A DNA stretch of 64,000 nucleotides from Dyella sp. A6 (lineage in GTDB: Bacteria; Pseudomonadota; Gammaproteobacteria; Xanthomonadales; Rhodanobacteraceae), in contig NZ_CP132911.1 of the NCBI RefSeq assembly GCF_036320485.1, forward strand, positions 3,652,881 through 3,716,880. Direction: 5' to 3'. The notes beneath the pieces were generated by a model that was not told where the DNA came from, searched no databases, and worked only from the letters and a program-made list of their open reading frames with translations. This document shows, in pieces, positions 53,441 through 63,263 of this stretch; position 1 is the first letter of the stretch, and the number at the start of each line of letters is the position of its first letter. The translations under genes and the position numbers were made by a program.

Positions 53441-54127
53441 ATGACCGAAACCCAGCTCGACGACCACCTTAAGGCAAGCGATGTGGCCGCCTATCTCAAG
53501 CGGCATCCGCAGTTCCTGAGCCACTATCCGGAACTGGCCCGGCACCTTACGGTACCGCGCGAACAGGGTGCGGTGGCTTCGCTGGCCAGCTACCAGCTGC
53601 ATCACCTGCGCGAGAAGACCGCCGAACTGGAGCGTCGTCTGGCCGAGCTGATGTCGATCGCGGCCGACAACGAAAAGCTGATGCAGCGGGTGCACGAACT
53701 CAACGTGACCATGCTGCGAGCCAATACGCCCGCGATCGCGGCGCGCAGCGTGATCAACCGGCTCGACGCCGATTTCCATATCGACCATGTCCGGCTGGTG
53801 CTGTTCAGCAACCGGCTCGACCTGCCGCCGGCCCACTGGTTGATGGTGATGGATCGGGGTCGCGCCGCACTGCCCGAGTTCTCGGACTTCCTGGCCCACC
53901 ACGAACCGATCACCGGCCGCCTGGCGCCCGAGCGGCTGAAACGCCTGTTCGGCGACGAGGCCGACGACGTGCAGTCCGCCGCGATCATGCCGCTGGGTGA
54001 ACTGGGCTTGCTGGCCCTGGGCAGCGCCAACGCGGATCACTTCCAGCCCGGCATGGGCACGCTGTTCCTGAAGATGATCGCCGCCACCGTCACCGCCGCA
54101 CTGATGCGCGCGGAGGACGGCGCCTGA
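53441..54127 (+). CDS. DUF484 (YigA) family protein
   Basis: This 228-residue cytosolic protein is of the DUF484 family: N-terminal VAAYLKRHPQFLSHYPELARHL (about 14-35), a coiled coil (about 55-95) and a GAF-like domain (about 90-220). It is always found between dapF and xerC. Function is unknown. It ends 2 bp before xerC. Confidence 0.93.
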   Translation: MTETQLDDHLKASDVAAYLKRHPQFLSHYPELARHLTVPREQGAVASLASYQLHHLREKTAELERRLAELMSIAADNEKLMQRVHELNVTMLRANTPAIAARSVINRLDADFHIDHVRLVLFSNRLDLPPAHWLMVMDRGRAALPEFSDFLAHHEPITGRLAPERLKRLFGDEADDVQSAAIMPLGELGLLALGSANADHFQPGMGTLFLKMIAATVTAALMRAEDGA

Positions 54128-54129
54128 AC

Positions 54130-55041
54130 ATGGCCGTGTCGCCACGCACGCAGGTCGAGGCCTGGCTGGGCCGCCTCGCCAGCGAGCGGCAGGCTTCACC
54201 GCATACCGTCGCCGGCTACCGGCGCGATCTGGAGAAACTGCTCGGCTGGATGGACAACCAGGACATCGCCGGCTTCGACACACTGCAACCGCAGCAGCTG
54301 CGCAGCTTCATCGCCGCCGAACATCGTGCCGGACTCGCGCCGAAGAGCCTGCAACGACTGCTTTCTTCCTGCCGCAGCCTGTTCCGCCAGCTCACCCGCG
54401 AAGGCCTGCTGGCACACGACCCTGCCGCCGGCGTGCGCGGGCCCAAGGTGCACCGCAAACTGCCCGAAGTACTGGACGTGGACGAGGCCACCGCGCTGGT
54501 CGAAAGCGGCGGCGAGGGCAGCCTGGGCCTGCGCGATCGCGCAATGCTCGAACTTTTCTATTCGTCCGGACTGCGCCTATCCGAACTCACCGGACTGCGC
54601 TGGTGCGATCTGGATCTGGCCGAGGGCGAAGTCCGCGTGCTCGGCAAAGGCCGCAAGATGCGGCTGGTCCCGGTAGGCCGGCAGGCGGCGACAGCACTGC
54701 GCGCGCTGGGCAGCGCCGAGGGCAGCGCCCCGGAAAGCCCGGTGTTCCGCGGTCGCGGCGGCGCCCCGATCAGTCCGCGCACAGTACAGGCGCGACTGAA
54801 GCGCCTGGCGCTGGAACACGGCTTCGCCAAGCGGGTGCACCCGCACCTGCTGCGGCACACGTTCGCCAGCCATATGCTCGAATCCTCCGGTGACCTGCGC
54901 GCCGTGCAGGAACTGCTCGGCCACGCCGACATCGCCACCACCCAGATCTACACCCATCTGGATTTCCAGCATCTGGCCAGGGTGTACGACACGGCCCACC
55001 CCAGGGCACGGGCGAAAGCGGGTAGCAAGCCGACCAAGTAA
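54130..55041 (+). CDS. xerC: Tyrosine recombinase XerC
   Basis: With XerD, XerC resolves chromosome dimers at dif. The 303-residue protein has the N-terminal SAM-like domain (about 8-90) and the catalytic domain with Arg in SSGLRLSELTGLRW, a lysine in GKGRKMRLVP, HPHLLRHTFASHML and the tyrosine nucleophile in GHADIATTQIYTHLDFQHLA. The start is 2 bp after the DUF484 stop, with GGAGG inside that gene. No dif site was identified in the window. Confidence 0.95.
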   Translation: MAVSPRTQVEAWLGRLASERQASPHTVAGYRRDLEKLLGWMDNQDIAGFDTLQPQQLRSFIAAEHRAGLAPKSLQRLLSSCRSLFRQLTREGLLAHDPAAGVRGPKVHRKLPEVLDVDEATALVESGGEGSLGLRDRAMLELFYSSGLRLSELTGLRWCDLDLAEGEVRVLGKGRKMRLVPVGRQAATALRALGSAEGSAPESPVFRGRGGAPISPRTVQARLKRLALEHGFAKRVHPHLLRHTFASHMLESSGDLRAVQELLGHADIATTQIYTHLDFQHLARVYDTAHPRARAKAGSKPTK

Positions 55042-55168
55042 CGCGTGCCGGCGCCATCGCGCGCTGTCCCCCTGTCCCACGCGTGTTGCCCGAACCACCT
55101 GCCGTAGGCGCGTGTGTTGAAGCCCCGCCGGTTCGTCCCCATCTGGGGCGTTCAACCCTGGAGCTTTT

Positions 55169-55738
55169 ATGGAATCCTTTCACGCCACCACCATCGTCAG
55201 CGTGCGCCGCAACGGCAAGGTCGTGATCGGCGGCGATGGCCAGGTCACGCTGGGCAACATCGTGGCCAAGGCCAACGCCCGCAAGATCCGCCGGCTGGGC
55301 AAGAACGCCAATGTGCTGGCCGGTTTCGCCGGCGCCACCGCCGATGCCTTCACCCTGTTCGAACTGTTCGAGCAGAAGCTCGACAAGCACGGCAACAACC
55401 TCACCCGCGCCGCGGTGGAGATGGCCAAGGAGTGGCGCACCGACCGTCGTCTGGGTCGCCTCGAAGCGATGCTTGCCGTTGCCGACCAGAGCGCGTCGCT
55501 GCTTATTTCCGGCAATGGCGACGTGCTGGAACCCGAGCACGGCCTGATCGCGATCGGCTCCGGTGGCCCCTACGCGCAGTCCGCCGCCCTGGCGCTGATG
55601 GAAAACACCGACCTGGATGCACGCAGCATCGTCGAGCGTTCACTGAAGATCGCCGGCGACATCTGCATCTATACCAACCACAACACGTCGATCGAAGAGC
55701 TGGAGACGGGCGCTGCAGCAGAGGAACAGGGCGCGTAA
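55169..55738 (+). CDS. hslV: ATP-dependent protease subunit HslV
   Basis: HslV is the proteolytic ring of the HslVU (ClpQY) protease. The N-terminus is [12 protein letters not shown]: after removal of six residues the catalytic Thr7 would be exposed, as in the Burkholderia-type precursors rather than E. coli, where only Met is removed. The remainder ([44 protein letters not shown]) is standard for the 189-residue family. GGAG lies ahead of the ATG. hslU follows after 67 bp. Confidence 0.96.
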   Translation: MESFHATTIVSVRRNGKVVIGGDGQVTLGNIVAKANARKIRRLGKNANVLAGFAGATADAFTLFELFEQKLDKHGNNLTRAAVEMAKEWRTDRRLGRLEAMLAVADQSASLLISGNGDVLEPEHGLIAIGSGGPYAQSAALALMENTDLDARSIVERSLKIAGDICIYTNHNTSIEELETGAAAEEQGA

Positions 55739-55805
55739 GTCGCCGTTTCCCGCACGCCCGAGCTCATCTGGCTCCCGTACCTGTTTCCCTTTTCCGGCTA
55801 GGCCC

Positions 55806-57146
55806 ATGTCCGAACTCACCCCCCGCGAAATCGTCAACGAACTCGACCGCTACATCATCGGCCAGCACGACGCCAAGCGCGCCGTGGCCGTGGCACTGCG
55901 CAGCCGCTGGCGGCGCATGCAGCTCGACCCGGCGATGCGCAACGAGATCACGCCCAAGAACATCCTGATGATCGGCCCCACCGGTGTGGGCAAGACCGAA
56001 ATCGCGCGCCGCCTGGCCACCCTGGCGAATGCGCCGTTCGTGAAGGTCGAAGCCACCAAGTTCACCGAGGTGGGTTATGTCGGCAAGGACGTGGAGTCGA
56101 TCGTCCGCGATCTCGCCGACGTGGCCTACAAGCTGACCCGCGAACAGGCCGTGCAGCGTGTGCGCAGCCAGGCCGAGGACCGCGCCGAGGACCGGATCCT
56201 GGACGCCCTGCTGCCGCGCCGCCAGCAGCCGAGCGACTGGAGCCACGATGCTCCGCCGGCACCGGCGATCGACAGCGATACCCGTCAGAAGCTGCGCAAG
56301 CAGCTGCGCGAAGGTGCCCTGGACGAACGCGAGATCGAACTGGACTTCGCGCTGAACATGGGCGTGGAGATCATGTCGCCGCCCGGCATGGAAGAGATGG
56401 GCGCGCAGCTGCGGCAGATGTTCCAGAACATCGGCGGCGCCAAGACCCAGAAGCGCAAGCTGGCGATCAAGGCGGCGCGGCCGCTGCTGATCGACGAGGA
56501 AGCGGGCAAGCTGCTCAACGACGAGGAAATCCGCGCCCGCGCCGTCGAGGTTGCCGAGCAGAACGGCATCGTCTTCATCGACGAGATCGACAAAGTGGCG
56601 CAGCGCAGCGACTACGGCCATTCCGGGGTCAGCCGCGAAGGCGTGCAGCGCGACCTGCTGCCGCTGGTCGAAGGCTCCACCGTGTCGACCAAGTACGGCC
56701 CGATCAAGACCGACCACATGCTGTTCATCGCGTCCGGCGCGTTCTCGCTGGCGCGTCCCTCGGACCTGATCCCCGAGCTGCAGGGTCGTCTGCCGATCCG
56801 GGTCGAGCTGTCGGCGCTGTCGGTGGACGACTTCAAGCGCATCCTGCGCGAGCCGCACAATGCGCTGACCAAGCAGTACGTAGCCCTGCTCGGTACGGAA
56901 GGCGTCACCGTCGAATTCGCCGAGTCCGGCATCGACCGGCTGGCCGAGGTGGCTTTCCAGGTGAACGAGCGCACCGAGAACATCGGCGCCCGTCGTCTGC
57001 ACACCGTGATGGAACGCCTGCTGGAAGGCATCTCGTACGAAGCTGCAGACAAATCCGGCGAAAAATACCTCATCGACGCCGAAAGAGTGGACAAGAATCT
57101 CGGCACACTGGTCCAGGACGAAGACCTGAGCCGCTACATCCTGTAA
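55806..57146 (+). CDS. hslU: ATPase subunit HslU
   Basis: HslU is the AAA unfoldase that feeds substrates to HslV. The 446-residue length is normal. It begins with the signature [17 protein letters not shown]. Walker A is GPTGVGKTE (about 58-66), the pore loop is GYVGKDVE, and the I domain spans about 110-240. Walker B is [13 protein letters not shown], and the sensor/Arg-finger region follows around [15 protein letters not shown]. The C-terminus EDLSRYIL docks into HslV. It is probably cotranscribed with hslV. Confidence 0.97.
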   Translation: MSELTPREIVNELDRYIIGQHDAKRAVAVALRSRWRRMQLDPAMRNEITPKNILMIGPTGVGKTEIARRLATLANAPFVKVEATKFTEVGYVGKDVESIVRDLADVAYKLTREQAVQRVRSQAEDRAEDRILDALLPRRQQPSDWSHDAPPAPAIDSDTRQKLRKQLREGALDEREIELDFALNMGVEIMSPPGMEEMGAQLRQMFQNIGGAKTQKRKLAIKAARPLLIDEEAGKLLNDEEIRARAVEVAEQNGIVFIDEIDKVAQRSDYGHSGVSREGVQRDLLPLVEGSTVSTKYGPIKTDHMLFIASGAFSLARPSDLIPELQGRLPIRVELSALSVDDFKRILREPHNALTKQYVALLGTEGVTVEFAESGIDRLAEVAFQVNERTENIGARRLHTVMERLLEGISYEAADKSGEKYLIDAERVDKNLGTLVQDEDLSRYIL

Positions 57147-57183
57147 ACAAAGCCGGCGCGTCCCGTCTGTTAAAATAGCGACC

Positions 57184-57798
57184 ATGGGTAATGTGATCGA
57201 ACTGAAGACCACCAGCCGCCGGGCACAACTGCGCGAGGCGCAGGAGAACCGGCAGCTGGTGCGGTTGTGGCGGGAAGGGCTGGAACACGGCAGCTTCTGC
57301 GGCTACGTCGGCGGCGTGGGCCGCGAATTCGTGCTGCTCTGGGTGGTGGGCGACACCATCACCTACGACGGGCTGTACGTGATGCGCCATCGCGACATCA
57401 CCGAGCTGGAGGCCCCGGACAAGCACCATGCCTTCATGGAGAAGGCGCTGGCCCTGAAGCAGCTGGCTCCCCGCATGCCCAAGGCGTTTCCACTGGATTC
57501 GATCCGCGACGTGGTGCAGGCCGCCGGTCGTGCCGCCACCGTGATCGGAGTGCACGTGGACAGCGAGGACGAAGCCGAGGTCTGCTACATCGGCCGGCTG
57601 GTCGGTGTCGAGGACGATGGCTTCACCCTGCAGGAAGTCAGCCCCGATGCCGAATGGCTGCGCGAAGCCTCGTTCTTCGCCTGGGACGAAGTGTCCACGG
57701 TCAGCATGGAAGACGGCTATGCGCAGGCCCTGCTGGCCGTCGCCGGCATGCCCCCGCCGCTGACCCAGGGAGACTCCGGTGTGGGCCACGCGCACTGA
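57184..57798 (+). CDS. Conserved hypothetical protein downstream of hslU
   Basis: This 204-residue soluble protein has no motif I recognise. Residues 1-80 contain VRLWREGLEHGSFCGYVGGV and VLLWVVGDTITYDGLYVMRH, resembling a small beta-barrel; a second related-looking segment (about 118-170; GVHVDSEDEAEVCYIGRLVG and FTLQEVSPDAEW) suggests an internal duplication. It starts 37 bp after hslU and is followed by a terminator, so it may be expressed with hslVU. Confidence 0.75.
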   Translation: MGNVIELKTTSRRAQLREAQENRQLVRLWREGLEHGSFCGYVGGVGREFVLLWVVGDTITYDGLYVMRHRDITELEAPDKHHAFMEKALALKQLAPRMPKAFPLDSIRDVVQAAGRAATVIGVHVDSEDEAEVCYIGRLVGVEDDGFTLQEVSPDAEWLREASFFAWDEVSTVSMEDGYAQALLAVAGMPPPLTQGDSGVGHAH

Positions 57799-57837
57799 CG
57801 CCAGGTCCGTATAACCCGTATGGATTGTGGATTGCCC

Positions 57838-57870
57838 GACGCCCGCCCTTGCCCGGCGGGCGTCTTCGTT
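57838..57870 (+). terminator. Rho-independent terminator
   Basis: GACGCCCGCC (57838-57847) and GGCGGGCGTC (57855-57864) form a perfect 10-bp stem with a 7-nt loop, followed by TTCGTT. It ends the transcript containing hslVU and the hypothetical gene. Confidence 0.75.
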
Positions 57871-57963
57871 CTGGCGTCGCCCCACCCGATCGGGATACCT
57901 TCGCCAAGCCCATAGCGATTACGCTGCAGTCCTGGAACCACCCACTCGCGTCAAGGGAACCGC

Positions 57964-58860
57964 ATGACCCGCATCGCCGTCGTCGGCAGCATCAATATGG
58001 ATCTGGTCACCGTGTCGGCACGCTTTCCGGCGCCCGGCGAAACCCTGCTTGGCGAGCGCTTCCTCAGCGTTCCGGGCGGCAAGGGCGCCAACCAGGCGGT
58101 GGCGGCGGCCCGGCTCGGCGCCGAGGTGACCCTGGTCGGCGCATTGGGCGACGACAGCCTCGGCACGCAGTTGCGCGATGGCCTGCACGATGAGGGCATC
58201 GACACCACCCACGTGGCCCGGCTGGACGACTGCGCCAGCGGCACGGCCTCGATCAGTGTGGCTGGTGGCGAAAACCAGATCGTGGTGGTACCCGCGGCCA
58301 ATGCGCGGGTGACACCGGCACAGGTGGAAGCCGCACACGCGGCCATCGGCGCTGCCGACGTCGTGCTGGTCCAGATGGAGATTCCGCTGGAAACCGTCGA
58401 AGCGACCTTGCGACTGGGCCAGCGCCTGCAGGTGCCGGTGATCCTGAATCCGGCACCCGCGCAACCGCTGCCACTGGCGTGGCTGAAGCTGGCCCGCTAT
58501 GTCACGCCGAACCAGCTCGAACTGGCCACCCTGCTGGGTGCCGACCCCGCCGAGGATTTCCGTGCGCTGATGCGGCACGCACCCTGTCCGGTCGTGCTCA
58601 CCCGTGGTGCCGAAGGTGCGTGGTACCGCGAGCAGGGCGAACCGGTCCACCAGCCCGGCTTCAGCGTCGAGGCCGTCGACAGCACCGGCGCCGGCGACAC
58701 CTTCAACGCCGCGCTGGCGGTGTTCCTGCACGAAGGTCTGCCGGTCGCGGTACGCAAGGCCTGCGCGGCCGCGGCACTGGCCGTGACCCGGCTCGGCGCG
58801 CGCAGCGGCATGCCCAGCAAGGACGAACTGGATCGACAACTCACACGATCCAGCGCGTGA
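57964..58860 (+). CDS. rbsK: Ribokinase
   Basis: This PfkB-family sugar kinase phosphorylates ribose to ribose 5-phosphate. The 298-residue protein has the N-terminal VVGSINMDLV and GGKGANQAVAAARLGAEV motifs and the catalytic C-terminal STGAGDTFNAALAVF (anion hole and catalytic Asp). No ribose transporter or RbsR is adjacent, so the source of substrate may be nucleoside salvage. A good GGGAA site precedes the ATG. Confidence 0.92.
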   Translation: MTRIAVVGSINMDLVTVSARFPAPGETLLGERFLSVPGGKGANQAVAAARLGAEVTLVGALGDDSLGTQLRDGLHDEGIDTTHVARLDDCASGTASISVAGGENQIVVVPAANARVTPAQVEAAHAAIGAADVVLVQMEIPLETVEATLRLGQRLQVPVILNPAPAQPLPLAWLKLARYVTPNQLELATLLGADPAEDFRALMRHAPCPVVLTRGAEGAWYREQGEPVHQPGFSVEAVDSTGAGDTFNAALAVFLHEGLPVAVRKACAAAALAVTRLGARSGMPSKDELDRQLTRSSA

Positions 58861-58936
58861 TGCATGCCGACCGGCGCATGCCCCGTCATGGCCAGCCGGG
58901 CACAATGCCGGATCGACCCAGACATCCCGTGCTCCC

Positions 58937-60013
58937 ATGACCGATCCCGCACTCAAGCAAGCCTGCCGTTTCGTCCTCTCGCGTCTGCCTGCACCACCCG
59001 TCGCCGAGACCATGGCGCAGCTGGCCGCGCATCCTGCCGCACAGGACGCCGTGGACGAATACGGCGCGGGCGGCGCCGTGGCGCAGCTGGAAGCGGCGAC
59101 CGCAGCGCGTCTCGGCAAACCGTGCGGGCGGTTCTTCATCAAGGGGGTCACCGCCCAGCTGTGCGTACTGCAGGCCTACGCGGACCAGCGCGGTTGTCGC
59201 AATGTGGCGATCCACCCGTTGAGCCACATGGATGTCGACGAAGCCGGCGCGGTGGAGCGGGTCACTGGCCTGCATGCGATCCGGCTCGGACGTCATAGCC
59301 CCTTTTCACTGGCTGCGCTGCAGGCGGTCACCGAACCGCTGGCCGTCGTGGTGGTGGAGCTTCCGCTGCGTCGCGCGGGCTTCCTGTTGCCGCCGCTGGA
59401 TGAACTGCGCGCGATGTCGGCGTGGTGCCGCGAACAGGCGATACCGCTGCATTTCGACGGTGCGCGCCTGTGGGAAGCCGCTGCCGGCTACGGCATCAGC
59501 GAGGCCGAACTGGCCGCGCTCGCCGACAGCGTCTACGTTTCGTACTACAAGGGACTGGGCGGCCTGGGCGGCGCGCTGGTGGCCGGGTCGGCGGATTTCA
59601 TCGCGTCCCTCGGTGTGTGGAAAAACCGCTACGGCGGCAATCTGGTCACTGCCTGGCCATACGCGATCAGTGCACTGGATGGCCTCGACCGCTTGGCGCC
59701 GCGCATGCCGGTGTTTGTCGAAAAGGCGCGCGCACTGGCCGCGGCATTGAACCACCTGCCGCAGCTGCGGGTGCACCCGCAGCGACCGCATACCAATGCC
59801 TTCCAGCTGTGGCTGCCGGGCCAGCCGCAGGTGCTTGCCGCACGTCATCGCCGCATGGCCGAAGCGGGCGAATGGTGGCTGTTCGACGGCTTCGCCGAGG
59901 CGCCCCTGGATGGCTACACGATGGTCGAAGTCCAGATCGGGCCAGGCTCGGATCTGTGGAGCGTGGCGCAGGCCACCGAGGCTGTGCGGCAGTTCGTGGC
60001 GGAAGACCGCTGA
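58937..60013 (+). CDS. Threonine-aldolase-family PLP enzyme
   Basis: This 358-residue protein is of the beta-eliminating lyase/threonine aldolase fold type I family. The PLP lysine is in YVSYYKGLGGLGGALV (about 202-217) and the PLP-phosphate/Asp region is LHFDGARLWEAA (about 171-182). It probably splits L-threonine or a beta-hydroxy amino acid to glycine plus aldehyde. The lysine context differs from E. coli LtaE, so stereospecificity and substrate are open. It lies 76 bp after rbsK and is convergent with mnmE. Confidence 0.85.
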   Translation: MTDPALKQACRFVLSRLPAPPVAETMAQLAAHPAAQDAVDEYGAGGAVAQLEAATAARLGKPCGRFFIKGVTAQLCVLQAYADQRGCRNVAIHPLSHMDVDEAGAVERVTGLHAIRLGRHSPFSLAALQAVTEPLAVVVVELPLRRAGFLLPPLDELRAMSAWCREQAIPLHFDGARLWEAAAGYGISEAELAALADSVYVSYYKGLGGLGGALVAGSADFIASLGVWKNRYGGNLVTAWPYAISALDGLDRLAPRMPVFVEKARALAAALNHLPQLRVHPQRPHTNAFQLWLPGQPQVLAARHRRMAEAGEWWLFDGFAEAPLDGYTMVEVQIGPGSDLWSVAQATEAVRQFVAEDR

Positions 60014-60047
60014 GCACAGCTGTCCGGCTGCGCACATTCGCAGCGGG

Positions 60048-61391
60048 TTACTTGCCGATGCAGAAGCTCGAGAAGATCGCGCCGAGCAAGTCGTCGCTGC
60101 TGTAGGCGCCGGTGATTTCGCCCAGCACATGCTGGGCCTGGCGCAGCTCCTCGGCAGCCAGCTCGCCAGCACGGACTGACTGGAGCACGTCGGCAGCCTG
60201 ATCGAGGTGCCGGCCGGTGGCCTCGAGCGCGAGTACATGGCGGCGGCGCGCACTGAACGCACCTTCGCCGCCACCGGCTCCGGCCATCTGTCTGAGGCGT
60301 TCGCGCACGGCATCGAGCCCGGCTCCGGTTTTCGCCGACATCCACAGCCAGTGCGTACCGTCCCGCTGCAGCTGTCGCGGCGCGCCCTGGGCCAGGTCGA
60401 TCTTGTTGACCAGCACCAGCCGTTCGGTCCCGGCCGGCAGGCCATCGAACAAACCAAGATCGGCATCGGCGTGCGCGTCGTCGGTGACCAGCACTGCCAC
60501 ATCGGCGCGTTGCAGTTCGCCCTGCGCGCGGCGCACGCCCTCGCGTTCGACCTCATCCTCGGTATCGCGCAGGCCGGCGGTGTCCGCCAGTTCCAGCGCA
60601 ATGCCGTCGAGCACAAGACTTTCGCGCAGTACGTCGCGGGTGGTACCCGCGATCGGGGTCACGATGGCGCGTTCGCTGCCGGCCAGCGCATTGAGCAGGC
60701 TGGACTTGCCCACGTTGGGACGACCGATGATCGCTACCCGCAGACCGTCGTTGAGGCGCAGGCCACGCCGCGCCTCCTGCAGCAGTGCGGTCAATGCCTC
60801 GCGCAGTGTCTGCAGCTGGCTGGTGATCGCCGGGTCGGCGAGGAAATCGATCTCTTCCTCGGGGAAATCGATCGCCGCCTCGATATGCACCCGCAGGGCG
60901 ATCAACGCCTGCAGCAACGCCTCGACCCGCTGCGAGAACACGCCTTCCATCGATTGCAGCGCCGCACGGGCGCTGGCCCGGGAACGCGCAGCGATCAGGT
61001 CGGCGACTGCCTCGGCCTGGGCCAGATCGAGCTTGCCGTTGAGGAAGGCGCGCTCGGTGAACTCGCCGGGACGGGCCAGTCGCGCCCCCAGTCCGCAACA
61101 CCGTCGCAGCAGGCTGTCCAGCAGCACCGGGCTGCCGTGTCCCTGCAGCTCGAGAACGTGTTCGCCCGTATACGACGCCGGTGCGGCGAAGTAGAGCAGC
61201 AGGCCACGGTCGATCAGCTCGCCATCCGCATCGCGAAACGCCACGAAATGGGCATGCCGTGAGCGCGCCGGACCACCGAGGAAGGTCTGCGCGATGTCCG
61301 GCACGGCCGGCCCCGACACGCGCACGACACCGACGCCAGCCGCCCCGGGTGCCGTGGCGATGGCAGCGATGGTGTCAGTGGACGTGGCCAT
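60048..61391 (-). CDS. mnmE: tRNA uridine-5-carboxymethylaminomethyl modification GTPase MnmE
   Basis: MnmE works with MnmG to modify U34 of tRNAs. The 447-residue protein has the N-terminal folate-binding domain starting IAAIATAPGAAGVGVVRVSG, a helical domain, and an inserted GTPase domain (about 215-375) with G1 GRPNVGKSS, G3 DTAGLRDTEDEVEREGV and G4 VNKIDL. The C-terminal catalytic FCIGK is complete. It follows yidC by 74 bp, the usual rpmH-rnpA-yidC-mnmE order. Confidence 0.97.
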   Translation of the reverse strand: MATSTDTIAAIATAPGAAGVGVVRVSGPAVPDIAQTFLGGPARSRHAHFVAFRDADGELIDRGLLLYFAAPASYTGEHVLELQGHGSPVLLDSLLRRCCGLGARLARPGEFTERAFLNGKLDLAQAEAVADLIAARSRASARAALQSMEGVFSQRVEALLQALIALRVHIEAAIDFPEEEIDFLADPAITSQLQTLREALTALLQEARRGLRLNDGLRVAIIGRPNVGKSSLLNALAGSERAIVTPIAGTTRDVLRESLVLDGIALELADTAGLRDTEDEVEREGVRRAQGELQRADVAVLVTDDAHADADLGLFDGLPAGTERLVLVNKIDLAQGAPRQLQRDGTHWLWMSAKTGAGLDAVRERLRQMAGAGGGEGAFSARRRHVLALEATGRHLDQAADVLQSVRAGELAAEELRQAQHVLGEITGAYSSDDLLGAIFSSFCIGK

Positions 61392-61465
61392 GCGGGGACT
61401 CTATACGATCCGGCCGCGCCGGTGACCCGAGCGCGGCCGGTTGCAGGCAGGGCCTGCGGTCAGGC

Positions 61466-63202
61466 TCAGGCGGCCTTGGCCTTGGCGGCGTCCAGCGCAT
61501 CCTGGCGGCGCATCACCCACCACTGCTGGAACAGTCGGCACAGCGTGTTGACCACGTAGTACAGACACAGGCCCGCAGGGAAGAACAGGAAGATCACCGC
61601 GAAGATGATCGGCATGAACTTCATCATCTTCGCCTGGGTGGGGTCCATGCCGGCGGTGGGCGGCATCAGCCACTGCTGCAACAGCATCAGCACCGCGTAC
61701 AGGATCGGCAGCACGAAGTACGGGTCGGCGGCGGACAGGTCGTGGATCCAGCCGAAGAACGGCGCCTGGCGCAGCTCCACGCTGTCGCGCAGCACGTGGT
61801 ACAGGCCGTAGAAGATCGGAATGGTGATCAGCACCGGGAAGCAGCCGCTGATCGGGTTGATCTTCTCCTTCTTGTACAGCTCCATCGTGGCCTGCTGCAG
61901 CTTCTGCTTGTCGTCGCCGTAGCGCTCGCGCAGGGCATCCATGCGCGGCTTCAGCTTGCGCATCTTGGCCGCCGAGGCGTACTGCGCATTGGTCAGCTTG
62001 AAGGTCGCCAGGTTGATCAGCAGCACCAGCAGGATGATCGACACGCCCCAGTTGCCGGTGAGCTTGTCCAGCTTGGCCAGCACCCAGTGCAGCGGCGCGG
62101 CGATGATCTTGAACATGCCGTAGTCGACCGTCAGCTGGAAGCCCGGTGCGGTGGCCGAAAGCACTTCCGGCAGTTTCGGACCGACGAACAGGCGCGCGCT
62201 GGTCTCGCCCTGCTTGCCGGGAGCCACACTGATCTGCGGACCGACGCTGCGGATCAGGTAATGCGGCGTGCTGCCGTCGTTCACCACGGCAGTAGAGAAG
62301 GTGTCGTGTTCACCCGCCGGTGGAATCCAGGCACCGACGAAGTACTGCTCCATCATCGAGATCCAGCCGCCCGCGGCACTGACGCTGAGCGGGTCCTTGC
62401 TGAACTTGTCGAAGGCGAGCTTGTTGAACTTCTGGTCCGGCGTATACCAGGCCGCGCCGAAGAAGCCGAACCGCGACTGGTCCGAGATCCGGGCCAGGAA
62501 GTTGCTGTAATGCGGTGCCGGCGGTTCCACCCGCTGCAGCTGGCGATAGGCGTTGCCGGTCCAAGCCTTGGCACTGCCGTTGTCGATCTGCTGGGTGAGG
62601 TCGACCACATAGCTGCCGCGATGCACGGTATAGCGCTTGACGACCTTGATCCCCGAAGGGTCGGTCCAGGTCAGGTCGACGGCCAGCGTGTTCTTGCCCG
62701 GCGCCAGCGTGTACTGGGTCTGGCTGGCCTGGAACAGCGCACGGTGGTCGGGCGCGGCGCTGCCGGCACTGACCAGTCCATCCTGGGCCGCGAAGTAGTG
62801 CGAAGGATTGTCGTCGAGCAGACGGATCGGCGCCGGGTCCGGATCTTTCTTGGTGCGCGGCGTCACCGGATAGTCCAGCAGCTCGGAGCGGACTACGGTG
62901 CCGCCGCGGGTATCCACGGTGAGTCGCAGCACATCGGTGGTGATGGTGATGAGCTTGGCCGGGGCCGCCTTGGCCGGCGCAGGACCATTGGCGATGGCCG
63001 GTGCGGACGTCGCCGGGGCGACGGATGTACCCGACGCCGTGGGCACGCTGCCGCTGGCACTGCCGCTCGAAGTCGCCGCCGGCGTGCTCGCTGCCGGGGC
63101 CGGAGCAGGCGGGTGGGGGCCGTAATCCTTTTCCCAGGCCAGGAACAGGAAATAGGCCACAGCCATCAGGGCAAAAAGAAGGAACGTGCGCGTCTGATTC
63201 AT
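61466..63202 (-). CDS. yidC: Membrane protein insertase YidC
   Basis: YidC inserts proteins into the inner membrane, alone or with SecYEG. The 578-residue protein has an N-terminal TM (TFLLFALMAVAYFLFLAW), an Ala/Pro/Ser/Thr-rich linker (about 30-75), the P1 periplasmic domain (about 75-340) and five C-terminal helices with the conserved INPISGCFPVLITIPIFYGLY. The C-terminus is basic. No yidD gene is present between it and rnpA; only 61 bp separate them. Confidence 0.97.
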   Translation of the reverse strand: MNQTRTFLLFALMAVAYFLFLAWEKDYGPHPPAPAPAASTPAATSSGSASGSVPTASGTSVAPATSAPAIANGPAPAKAAPAKLITITTDVLRLTVDTRGGTVVRSELLDYPVTPRTKKDPDPAPIRLLDDNPSHYFAAQDGLVSAGSAAPDHRALFQASQTQYTLAPGKNTLAVDLTWTDPSGIKVVKRYTVHRGSYVVDLTQQIDNGSAKAWTGNAYRQLQRVEPPAPHYSNFLARISDQSRFGFFGAAWYTPDQKFNKLAFDKFSKDPLSVSAAGGWISMMEQYFVGAWIPPAGEHDTFSTAVVNDGSTPHYLIRSVGPQISVAPGKQGETSARLFVGPKLPEVLSATAPGFQLTVDYGMFKIIAAPLHWVLAKLDKLTGNWGVSIILLVLLINLATFKLTNAQYASAAKMRKLKPRMDALRERYGDDKQKLQQATMELYKKEKINPISGCFPVLITIPIFYGLYHVLRDSVELRQAPFFGWIHDLSAADPYFVLPILYAVLMLLQQWLMPPTAGMDPTQAKMMKFMPIIFAVIFLFFPAGLCLYYVVNTLCRLFQQWWVMRRQDALDAAKAKAA

Positions 63203-63263
63203 CGCCGAACAGATCCGGTCATGGATGCCGCGACAACGGGCCGCGGAAAATGGGAGGGCAGGG

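Noticed and set aside
54130..55041. Integrase of a mobile element
   Set aside because: The gene is in the conserved dapF-DUF484-xerC context and has XerC features; no attachment sites or cargo are present.
55169..55189. HslV start placed too early because of residues before the catalytic Thr
   Set aside because: Short propeptides before the Thr are normal in several proteobacterial HslV proteins, and the ATG has a proper ribosome site.
63203..63263. yidD gene between rnpA and yidC
   Set aside because: Only 61 bp separate the two genes, and no overlapping frame encodes a YidD-like protein.
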